In this document: positions 7,186 through 14,900 of the stretch, piece by piece | Layout of the letters: every line of letters starts with the position of its first letter | How positions within the stretch are numbered: position 1 is the first letter of the stretch | Source of the DNA: CAXTEJ01 sp964243295 | GTDB taxonomy: Bacteria > Actinomycetota > Actinomycetes > Actinomycetales > Angustibacteraceae | Assembly: GCA_964243295.1 (NCBI GenBank) | Contig: CAXTEJ010000051.1 | Coordinates: 1-23,103 of the forward strand | DNA: 23,103 nucleotides | Direction: 5' to 3' | Made by a program: the position numbers and the translations under genes | The notes under the pieces: generated by a model | Seen by the model: the letters and a program-made list of their open reading frames with translations, nothing else | What the model was told of the DNA's origin: nothing | Database searches by the model: none

Positions 7186-8520
7186 ATGCTGAAGCTGGCC
7201 CCCTCGCGTGACCGCCGACTGGCCGCGCCGACCCTGCGCGCCACCCGTCCCACGGTGCTGGTCGCCCACCCCGGCGCCGAGCTGTACGGCTCCGACCGCA
7301 TGATGCTCGAGTCGGTCTCCGCCATGGTCGAGGTCGGCTGGGACGTCGTGGTCACGCTGCCGGCACGCGGCCCGCTCGCGGCCGCCGTCCGCGCTCGCGG
7401 TGGTCGCGTCGTCCAGACTGCGACGCCCGTGCTCCGCAAGGCGGCGCTGCGGCCGCGGGGCATGGCCTCGCTCGCCGCCGAGACCGCCCGCAGCATCCCG
7501 GCCGCGGTGCGCCTGCTGCGCTCGGTGCGCCCTGCCGCCGTCTACGTCAGCACCATCACCATCCCGCTGTGGATCCCCGTCGCCCGCGCCATGGGCATCC
7601 CCGTCGTCACCCACGTCCACGAGGCCGAGCAGTCCGCCCCCGCGCTGGTGCGCCGCGCGCTGGTCGCGCCGATGCTGCTCGCCCACGGGGTGGTCGTGAA
7701 CAGCCGCTTCAGCCGCGACGTCATGGCCGACGCGCTGCCGTCGCTCGGCGGCCGCTCGTCGATCCTCTACAACGGCGTCGAGGGTCCCGAGCACCCGCCG
7801 GCTGCGCGCGAGTCGCTCGAGACTCCCGTCCGGCTGCTGTACGTCGGCCGGCTCTCGCCCCGCAAGGGCATCGACCTCGCCGTCGAGGCGCTGGCCGAGC
7901 TCGTCGACAGCGGCGTCGACGCCCGCCTCGACCTGCTGGGCGCGGTGTTCGAGGGCTACGAGTGGTTCGAGCGCGACCTGGTGGCGCTCGCCGAGCGCCG
8001 CGGCGTCCTCGACCGGCTGACGTTCCTGGGCTTCCAGCCCGACGTGTGGGCCCACGCCGCCCGCGCCGACATCCTGCTCGTGCCGTCCCGCTTCGATGAG
8101 CCCTTCGGCAACACGGCCGTCGAGGCCGTCCTCGCGGCGCGCCCCGCCGTGGTCAGCGACACCAGCGGGCTGCGCGAGGCCGTCGACGGCTACCTGTCCG
8201 CGCAGACCGTGCGGCCCGGCAGCTCGACCGCGATCGCCGACGCGGTCCGCCACGTGGTCGCCAACTGGCCGACGTACCGCGGCTGGGCCGTCAAGGACGC
8301 CGTCATCGCCGCCGACCGCCACGCGCCGTGGCGCTACCGCGACCAGGTCGCCGCTGCCATGCGCGCCGTCGCGCCCTGCCTCGAGGCGGCAGCCACCCCG
8401 GCGCTCGCCGACGTGACGCTGCCCGCGCCTGTCGGCGACGATCTCGTCATCCATCTGGACCTGGATCTCGCGAAGGTCTCGTCAGCGACCCCGGCGCACG
8501 CCATGATCGATCTCGGCTGA
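7186..8520 (+). CDS. GT4 family glycosyltransferase
   Basis: The 444-residue protein has the GT-B fold of family GT4. The N-lobe contains VLVAHPGAELYGSDRMM (about 24-40), a glycine/serine acceptor-side loop, and THVHEAE (142-148). The C-lobe begins at VRLLYVGRLSPRKGIDLAVEAL and contains the retaining-enzyme EX7E motif EPFGNTAVE (Glu305 and Glu313). It would transfer a sugar from a nucleotide donor to the growing lipid-linked repeat unit on the cytoplasmic face. ATG 7186 is preceded by GAAGGAA (7172-7178) at good spacing. The promoter-like element at 7098-7124 suggests it begins its own transcript. About 40 C-terminal residues after the catalytic domain are Asp/Leu-rich and of unknown use. The sugar specificity cannot be read from sequence. 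Confidence 0.9.
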   Translation: MLKLAPSRDRRLAAPTLRATRPTVLVAHPGAELYGSDRMMLESVSAMVEVGWDVVVTLPARGPLAAAVRARGGRVVQTATPVLRKAALRPRGMASLAAETARSIPAAVRLLRSVRPAAVYVSTITIPLWIPVARAMGIPVVTHVHEAEQSAPALVRRALVAPMLLAHGVVVNSRFSRDVMADALPSLGGRSSILYNGVEGPEHPPAARESLETPVRLLYVGRLSPRKGIDLAVEALAELVDSGVDARLDLLGAVFEGYEWFERDLVALAERRGVLDRLTFLGFQPDVWAHAARADILLVPSRFDEPFGNTAVEAVLAARPAVVSDTSGLREAVDGYLSAQTVRPGSSTAIADAVRHVVANWPTYRGWAVKDAVIAADRHAPWRYRDQVAAAMRAVAPCLEAAATPALADVTLPAPVGDDLVIHLDLDLAKVSSATPAHAMIDLG

Positions 8521-8546
8521 CGCTGCCCGCGCCGGCACGAACGCGC

Positions 8547-8578
8547 ACCACGAACGCGCAGCACCACGAGCGCGCAGC
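8547..8578 (+). repeat. 16-bp tandem repeat between two EPS genes
   Basis: ACCACGAACGCGCAGC (8547-8562) is directly followed by ACCACGAGCGCGCAGC (8563-8578), with one mismatch. Degenerate copies flank it on both sides (GCACGAACGCGC before, ACCACCGCGAGCACGA after). It lies in the 158-base gap 8521-8678 upstream of the glycosylphosphotransferase start, where no other gene is apparent. Confidence 0.7.
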
Positions 8579-8678
8579 ACCACCGCGAGCACGACCGGCA
8601 CGGCCCGTCGGGGGAGACGGTCCGGGCCGGGGCACCCGCACCACGGGCGCCGGAGGGCACGACGAGCAGGGGGTCCAC

Positions 8679-10271
8679 GTGACGACGATCGACGCAGCGG
8701 CTGCGGGCGACAGCGACGAGCAGGACGGCGACCCGTTGGCGGCCGCCGCCATCGAGCGGCGCACCGCCGCGAGCGGTGTGCGGCTGTCCTGGGCGGGCAG
8801 CGCACCGTTCGTCCCGCCGTCCCCTGACGCGGTGCCGTCGGGCCGGTCGCGCCCCTTCGACCCCGTGGCCCGCGCCGCTGCCCGCCGCGCGCTGTGGGTG
8901 CGGCCGCTCGTGGCGCGCGCCCTCGCCGGCGACGCCGTCGTGGCGGCGACGGTGTGGGGCGCGCTGGCCGCCACGGGCGGTGCCTCCCCCGTGCTGTCGG
9001 CGCTCGCCGCGGTGCTCGCCGCGACGGTGTGGTGCGCCGCGCTGTGGTCGGTGCGCGGCTACGACGGCCGCCGGATCGGGCAGGGCCCGGACGAGCTGGG
9101 CATGGTGGTGCGGGCAGCTGCCGGCGTGCTGCTCGTGGCGCTGGTGGTGCTGAGCGCTGCGCAGGTTGTGCCGCCGCGCCGCTACGTGCTGCTGGCGGTC
9201 CCGCTCGCCGCGGGCGCGACGCTCGTGCACCGCTACGTCGTCCGCAAGCTGCTGCACCGGCGCCGGCTCGAGGGCACGTCGCTGCTGCGCACCCTGGTCG
9301 TGGGGTCGCCGTCCGCCGCCGACGACGTGATCCGCGACCTCGCGACGGTGCGCCACGACGGCCACCGCGTGGTCGGTGCCTGCGTGCCCGCGCTGCTGAC
9401 CGACGTGGGGGTCGTCGACGACGTGGCGATCCTCGGGACGCTGTCCGACATCCCGCAGGTCGTCATCGACCACGAGGTCGACGTCGTGATCGTCGCCGGG
9501 GCGGGGCTGTCGGGGGCGTCGCTGCGCCGGCTGTCCTGGGCGCTCGACCGCACCGGGGCCGACATGGTCGTGGCTCCCGGGCTGGTCGAGGTGGCCGGGC
9601 CGCGACTGCACGTGCGGCCGACCGCCGGGCTGTCGCTGCTGCACGTGGAGTCGCCGCAGCAGCACCAGGGGCGCATGCTCGGCAAGGCCCTGCTCGACCG
9701 CTCGCTCGGCCTGGCGCTGTTCGTCGGCGCCCTGCCCTTCGTCGCGGCGGCGGCCGCCCTCGTGCGCCTGACCAGCCGCGGGCCCGCGTTCTTCGCCCAG
9801 GAGCGCATCGGGCGCGACGGCAGGTCCTTCACGCTGCACAAGCTGCGCTCGATGGTGGTCGACGCCGAGGACCGGCGCACCGACGACCTGCTCGAGCGCA
9901 GCGACCGCGACGGGCTGATGTTCAAGATGCGCCGCGACCCGCGCATCACGCCCGTGGGCGCCTGGCTGCGCCGGTTCTCGATCGACGAGCTGCCCCAGCT
10001 GTGGAACGTCGTCCGGGGCGACATGTCGCTCGTCGGCCCGCGTCCGCCGCTGCGGTCGGAGTTCGACGCCTACCACGACGCCGTCCAGCGGCGCATGCGC
10101 GTCAAGCCCGGCCTGACGGGCCTGTGGCAGGTCAGCGGTCGCGCGGACCTCACGTGGGAGGAGTCGGTGCGCCTCGACCTGCGCTACGTCGACAACTGGT
10201 CGGTCGCCCTCGACCTGCAGATCCTGTGGAAGACCTTCCGGGCCGTCTTCGTCGGAGCGGGCGCGTACTGA
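8679..10271 (+). CDS. Exopolysaccharide polyprenyl glycosylphosphotransferase (initiating enzyme, WbaP/CpsE type)
   Basis: The 530-residue membrane enzyme transfers a sugar-1-phosphate, usually glucose or galactose, from a UDP-sugar to undecaprenyl phosphate and so starts repeat-unit synthesis. Four membrane segments (about 77-190) precede a soluble Rossmann-like region (about 203-325). A fifth hydrophobic segment (341-363) leads into the catalytic domain, with FFAQERIGRDGRSFTLHKLRSM, then DELPQLWNVVRGDMSLVGPRP (436-456) and KPGLTGLWQVSGR (476-488). This full architecture is normal for the family. GTG 8679 was chosen because AGGGGG (8668-8673) lies five bases upstream; the open frame back to 8328 overlaps the preceding gene and is low-complexity. 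The first 60 residues are hydrophilic and probably cytoplasmic. Together with the DUF1972 enzyme it suggests a repeat unit starting hexose-rhamnose, by analogy with capsule systems. Confidence 0.94.
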   Translation: MTTIDAAAAGDSDEQDGDPLAAAAIERRTAASGVRLSWAGSAPFVPPSPDAVPSGRSRPFDPVARAAARRALWVRPLVARALAGDAVVAATVWGALAATGGASPVLSALAAVLAATVWCAALWSVRGYDGRRIGQGPDELGMVVRAAAGVLLVALVVLSAAQVVPPRRYVLLAVPLAAGATLVHRYVVRKLLHRRRLEGTSLLRTLVVGSPSAADDVIRDLATVRHDGHRVVGACVPALLTDVGVVDDVAILGTLSDIPQVVIDHEVDVVIVAGAGLSGASLRRLSWALDRTGADMVVAPGLVEVAGPRLHVRPTAGLSLLHVESPQQHQGRMLGKALLDRSLGLALFVGALPFVAAAAALVRLTSRGPAFFAQERIGRDGRSFTLHKLRSMVVDAEDRRTDDLLERSDRDGLMFKMRRDPRITPVGAWLRRFSIDELPQLWNVVRGDMSLVGPRPPLRSEFDAYHDAVQRRMRVKPGLTGLWQVSGRADLTWEESVRLDLRYVDNWSVALDLQILWKTFRAVFVGAGAY

Positions 10272-10352
10272 GCCCATCGCCTGCCACCATGGGTCACTGG
10301 ACGTGACCGACCGGTCACGGCGCATCATCCCGACGAGGAGCACCGAGCGCGC

Positions 10353-11135
10353 ATGAGCACGCCTGCCCGCACCAGCGAGGCCACCGCCCCCGGCGACGCC
10401 GTCCCACCCCACGGCTACCGCGAGGTCCGCCAGCGGCTGGCGGCCGCGCAGAAGAGCTCGAAGGGCGCCCCGGCGTACTCGCGGTTCGTCAACCGGCCGC
10501 TCGGCCGCTCGATCGCCGCAGCCGCCTACCTGCTGGGCCGGACGCCGAACCAGGTCACCGCCGTCAGCGCCGCCCTGTCGTTCGCGGCCATCGCGGTCAT
10601 CGCGTTGGCGCGGCCCACCGTGCCCGTCGGGCTGGTCGTGGCGGTGCTGCTGGTCGCTGGCTACGCGTTCGACGCCGCGGACGGCCAGCTGGCGCGGCTG
10701 CGCGGCGGCGGCTCGCCGGCGGGGGAGTGGCTCGACCACATGGTCGACGCCGCGAAGATCTCCTCGCTGCACCTGGCCGTGCTCATCAGCGCCTACCGGT
10801 TCATGGACCTCGCCGACGGCTGGCTGCTGGTGCCCCTCGGTTTCTGCATCGTCAACGCGGTCGCCTTCTTCGGCATGATCCTCAACGACCTGCTGCGCCA
10901 GCGGCACGCCGCCGCCACGGGCGTGCCCGTCCAGCGGGGCGAGTCCTCAGCGCTGCGGTCGCTGCTCGTCATCCCGACGGACTACGGCTTCCTGTGCGTC
11001 GCCTTCGCGCTGCTCGGTGTCCGCACGCTCTTCTTCGGCGTCTACACCCTGTTCTTCGTGGCCTACGCGGGGTTCCTGCTGCTCGCCGTGGTCAAGTGGT
11101 TCCGTGACATGGACGCGCTGGGCCGTGCGCGCTGA
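10353..11135 (+). CDS. CDP-alcohol phosphatidyltransferase family membrane protein
   Basis: The 260-residue protein carries the complete CDP-alcohol phosphotransferase signature: Asp107, Asp110, Gly111, Ala114, Arg115, Gly124, Asp128 and Asp132 match D-x2-DG-x2-AR-x8-G-x3-D-x3-D exactly, and PNQVT lies ahead of it. These residues bind the CDP moiety through divalent metal and displace CMP by an alcohol. About six membrane segments are predicted. The N-terminal 45 residues are hydrophilic. ATG 10353 is preceded by GAGGAG (10335-10340) at rather long spacing. Family members usually make phospholipids, but the setting among exopolysaccharide genes, with a TagD-like cytidylyltransferase at 20857, suggests transfer of a phospho-alcohol to or from a glycan intermediate. 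That is inference. The lipoprotein gene downstream overlaps its last 11 bases. Confidence 0.9.
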   Translation: MSTPARTSEATAPGDAVPPHGYREVRQRLAAAQKSSKGAPAYSRFVNRPLGRSIAAAAYLLGRTPNQVTAVSAALSFAAIAVIALARPTVPVGLVVAVLLVAGYAFDAADGQLARLRGGGSPAGEWLDHMVDAAKISSLHLAVLISAYRFMDLADGWLLVPLGFCIVNAVAFFGMILNDLLRQRHAAATGVPVQRGESSALRSLLVIPTDYGFLCVAFALLGVRTLFFGVYTLFFVAYAGFLLLAVVKWFRDMDALGRAR

Positions 11136-11817
11136 CCGCTGTCGGTCGGCGAACGGGCTGCTGGTCCTCGCACTGCTGACCCCGCTCGCTGCATGCAGCT
11201 CGAGCTCGGACGACGCGACGCCGGCCACGATCCCGCCCGCGGCCACGATCGCGACGTCGGCCTCCGGTGTGACCCCTGCTGCGACCCCGACCACCGCGAC
11301 ACCCCAGCCGCCGACGTCGGTCACCACGGCGCCGACCACCGCGTCCAGCACCTCGAGCAGCAGCTCGTCGGGGCGGACCACCACACCGGCTGCCCCGCCT
11401 CTCGCGCCGGTGCCGTCGCAGACGCGGCAGACCCAGCCGGCCCAACCCATCACCGGCACCGCGTCGTTCGGCACCGGTGTGACGGTCACGGTCGCGAGGA
11501 CGCGGGCAGTGACGGCGGTCGGCCGTGGCCCCGGCGAGGTCGGCGGGCCGGCGGTGGCCTACAGCCTGCGGCTGGTGAACGGCACCGGCTCGACGGTCGA
11601 CCTCCAGAACACGGTCGTCACGGCGGCGTACGGCGCCAGGGCGACGCCGGCGGGCGACGCATCGGGCCCCCCGGCCGCCGCATGGCGCGGGTCCGTGCGG
11701 CCGGGTGGCGCAGCGACCGCGACGTACGTGTTCCTCGTGCCCGTCGCCGAGCGTGACGACGTCAGGCTGACCATCAGCTACGACCCGGGCCGTCCGGTCG
11801 TCGTCCTGCGCTCCTGA
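11125..11817 (+). CDS. Putative lipoprotein with a C-terminal DUF4352-like beta domain
   Basis: Starting at GTG 11125, the 230-residue product has a short signal peptide with the lipobox LAAC (residues 21-24), then about 85 residues of Ser/Thr/Pro/Ala-rich linker, then a beta-strand-rich domain (about 113-230). The domain pattern, with VTVTVARTRAVTA, YSLRLVNGTGSTVDL and ATATYVFLVP, resembles the extracellular DUF4352 class, whose function is unknown. The start overlaps the CDP-alcohol enzyme gene by 11 bases and has only a weak ribosome site, so translational coupling is likely. The open frame upstream to 11017 lacks a signal sequence at its N-terminus and was not used. It is expected on the outer face of the membrane or in the wall, where it may meet exported polysaccharide. 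The function is not known. Confidence 0.75.
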   Translation: MRADRCRSANGLLVLALLTPLAACSSSSDDATPATIPPAATIATSASGVTPAATPTTATPQPPTSVTTAPTTASSTSSSSSSGRTTTPAAPPLAPVPSQTRQTQPAQPITGTASFGTGVTVTVARTRAVTAVGRGPGEVGGPAVAYSLRLVNGTGSTVDLQNTVVTAAYGARATPAGDASGPPAAAWRGSVRPGGAATATYVFLVPVAERDDVRLTISYDPGRPVVVLRS

Positions 11818-11867
11818 GCGACGACGACCGTGAATGTCACGCTCGAGATTACCGAAGGGTCGTGCCG

Positions 11868-11884
11868 TCTCACGCTCAGTGAGA
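11868..11884. other. Inverted repeat and direct repeat upstream of the secreted protein gene
   Basis: TCTCAC (11868-11873) and GTGAGA (11879-11884) are perfect inverted repeats around a 5-base centre. In addition, TCACGCTC followed by GAGATT occurs twice, at 11837-11850 and (with three extra bases) at 11870-11886, a spacing of 33 bases or about three helical turns. This lies in the 182-base gap 11818-11999, some 50 bases upstream of the promoter-like element, and suggests a regulator binding site. Confidence 0.35.
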
Positions 11885-11913
11885 TTCGGTCCCCAGTCAC
11901 GCCAATGCGGCGG

Positions 11914-11939
11914 TGGCGTCCGCTACGACCCGTTACCGT
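11914..11939 (+). promoter_or_regulatory. Promoter-like element before the secreted multidomain protein
   Basis: TGGCGTCCGCT (11914-11924) and CGTTACCGT (11931-11939), with a possible -10 TACCGT at 11934-11939, lie 66 bases before the ATG at 12000. Spacing and sequence closely match the element at 7098-7124, which supports a common control signal. Confidence 0.4.
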
Positions 11940-11999
11940 CGAGGTATCACCATTCCGCCGCCGCTCCCGGCGCCAGGCTGCACCGCGAAGGACCCGTAC

Positions 12000-14900
12000 A
12001 TGACCTTTCTCCTGCGCCGAGTCCCTCGTCGGCTCGCGTCAGTCCTCGCCCTGTGCGTCGGTGCTGCGACGGTCGGCCTGGTGGCTCCGGGCTCCGCTGC
12101 CGCCGACACCGCCCCGGCGGCCGGCACGCCGGCCACCGTGACCGCCGATCCGCTGCCGACGGTGCAGGTGGACGGCGTGGTCTGGACGCAGGCGGTCTCC
12201 GGCAACGTCGTGTACGCGGGCGGCAAGTTCGGCACGGCCCGCCCCGCCGGCGCAGCCCCCGGAACCAGCACGGTGACGCGCAACAACCTGCTGGCCTACG
12301 ACATCCGCACGGGCGCGCTGATCAGCTCGTTCGCGCCCGACCTCAACAGCGACGTCCGCGGCCTGGCCGTCTCGCCCGACGGGGCCCGCCTGTACGTCGT
12401 GGGCCAGTTCACGGCGGCTAACGGCCAGACGCGCAGCCGCATCGCGGCCTACGACACCGCGACCGGTGCGCTCGTCAGCTCGTTCAAGCCGGTGCTCGAC
12501 ACCCGAGCCAACGCGGTCGTCGCGACCAACGACACCGTCTATATCGGTGGAGTCTTCTCGGCTGTCAATGGCGTGGCCCGCCCGCGCCTGGCCGCGGTGC
12601 GCGCCAGCGACGGTGCCCTGCTGTCGTGGGCGCCCAGCGCCGACCTCCCGGTCTACGCGCTCGTGCTGGCCGACGCCGGCCGCAAGGTCATCGCCGGTGG
12701 CGGGTTCAGCACCATGAACGGCACCAGCGCCCTCGGCCTCGCCGCGCTCGACCCGACGACCGGCGCCACGCTGCCGTGGAACGCGGGCAAGGTGGTGCAG
12801 TCGTACGGCGAGGGGACGCGCACCGAGAACGGCCAGACCATCGGCACGGGCGCCGCCTTCAACTCACTGAGCACCGACGGCACGAACGTCTACGGCACGT
12901 CGTACAACTACTACGGCACGGGCAACATCGAGGGCACCTTCTCGGCGCGCGCCGACACCGGTGACATCACCTGGATCGAGGACTGCCACGGCGACACCTA
13001 CGGCGCCTTCGCGCAGGGTGGCGCCGTCTACACCGTGAGTCACGCCCACACCTGCGGCAACATGGTCGACGGGTTCCCCGAGACGTCCCCGCGCACGAAC
13101 CACCACGCCCTCGCCTTCAGCACCGCGCCCGTCAACAAGCTGCTGCGCAACACCTCAGGCGGCGTCGGCGACACCTTCGCCGGTCAGCCGGCGCCGGCGC
13201 TGCTGCGCTGGTTCCCCGAGCCGGCCGTCGGCAGCTACACCGGGCAGAACCAGGCCGGCTGGAGCGTCACGGGCAACAGCCAGTACGTCGTGATGGGCGG
13301 CGAGTTCCCCAGCGTCGACGGTGTGGCGCAGCAGGGGCTGGTCCGGTTCGCCGCCAAGCCGATCGCCCCGGGCAAGTCCGGTCCCGTCGTCTCGGCCAAG
13401 ACGACCCCCACGGTCGTCTCGTTGACGTCGGGCAAGGCTCGGGTGTCCTTCCTCGCGACCTGGGACCGCGACAACGAGAACCTCACGTACAGCGTCTACC
13501 GTGACGGCGCCGCCACGCCCACCTACAAGGTGACGACGAGGTCGACGTTCTGGGACCGCCCGACGGTGGGCTTCGTCGACAGCGGTCTGGTGCCCGGCAG
13601 CCGCCACCGCTACCGCGTGTCGGTCGTCGACCCGGACGGCAACGCCGTCACCACCCCCGACGTCTACGTGACCGTGTCGTCGGACACGAGCGCCAAGCCC
13701 TACGCGGACGCGGTCCTGGGCGATGGTGCCGGCTCCTTCTGGCGGCTCGGTGAGGGCAGCGGAACGCTCGCCTACGACTCCAGCGGCTTCAACGACCTGA
13801 CTCTCGGCGCCGGCTCGACCCGCGCGACCGCCGGGGCGCTCACCGGTGACGCCGATGCAGCGACGACCTTCGACGGGTCCGCGACCGCGTTCGGTGCCAC
13901 GGCATCGCCCATCACCACGCCCGACACGTTCACGGTGGAGGCCTGGGTCAAGACGACGGCGACGACGGGCGGCAAGATCGTGGGTCTCGGCAACGCCAAG
14001 ACCGGTGGCAGCACCGTCTACGACCGCCAGATCTACATGGACAACACCGGCCGCCTGTACTTCGGTGTCTACCGCGGCGGTCCGCAGGTCATCACCACGG
14101 CAAACGCCTACAACGACGGCGCCTGGCACCAGGTCGTCGGCCAGCTCAGCCCCGCCGGCATGGTGTTCTACGTCGACGGCGTCCGGATCGGCCGCAACAC
14201 CGCCGTCACGAGCGGTGACCCGTTCAGCGGCTACTGGCGGGTGGGTGGCGACAGCCTGACCGGATGGCCGCAGGCCCCGAGCAGCGGCTACGTCAACGGC
14301 AGCGTCGACGACGTCAGCATCTACCCGACGGCTCTCACGGCGGCCCAGGTGGGCAACCACTACGCGACCAGCGGTCGCACTGCTGCAGTCACCCCCCGTC
14401 CGGCTGACGCCTACGGCCAGAAGGTCTACGACAGCCAGCCCGACAGCTACTGGCGGCTCGACGACGCCGCCGGCGCCACGACGGCGGCCGACAGCTCGCC
14501 GTTCAGCTCGCCGGCTACCTACGTCACCGGCGTCACACAGGGGGCGCCCGGCGCCCTTCCCGCCGGCCGTGGCACGGCAGCGGTCTTCAACGGCAGCACC
14601 GGTCTGGTCGTCGGCAAGGACCTGGTAGCCAACCCCCGCACCTACAGCCAGGAGCTGTGGTTCAACACGACCACGACGCGTGGCGGGAAGCTGATCGGCT
14701 TCGGCAACGCCACCACGGGGAACAGCTCCAGCTACGACCGCCACGTCTACATGCTCGACAGCGGGCAGCTGCGGTTCGGCGTCTACACCGGCCAGACCGT
14801 CGTGGTCGACAGCGCCAAGGCCTACAACGACGGCACGTGGCACCAGCTGGTCGCGACGCAGAGCACGAACGACGGCATGCGGCTGTACGTCGACGGCGCG

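Noticed and set aside
8334..10907. Long reverse-strand open frame opposite the glycosylphosphotransferase and CDP-alcohol genes
   Set aside because: Arg/Gln/His-rich sequence with no recognisable fold; the forward strand has complete family signatures.
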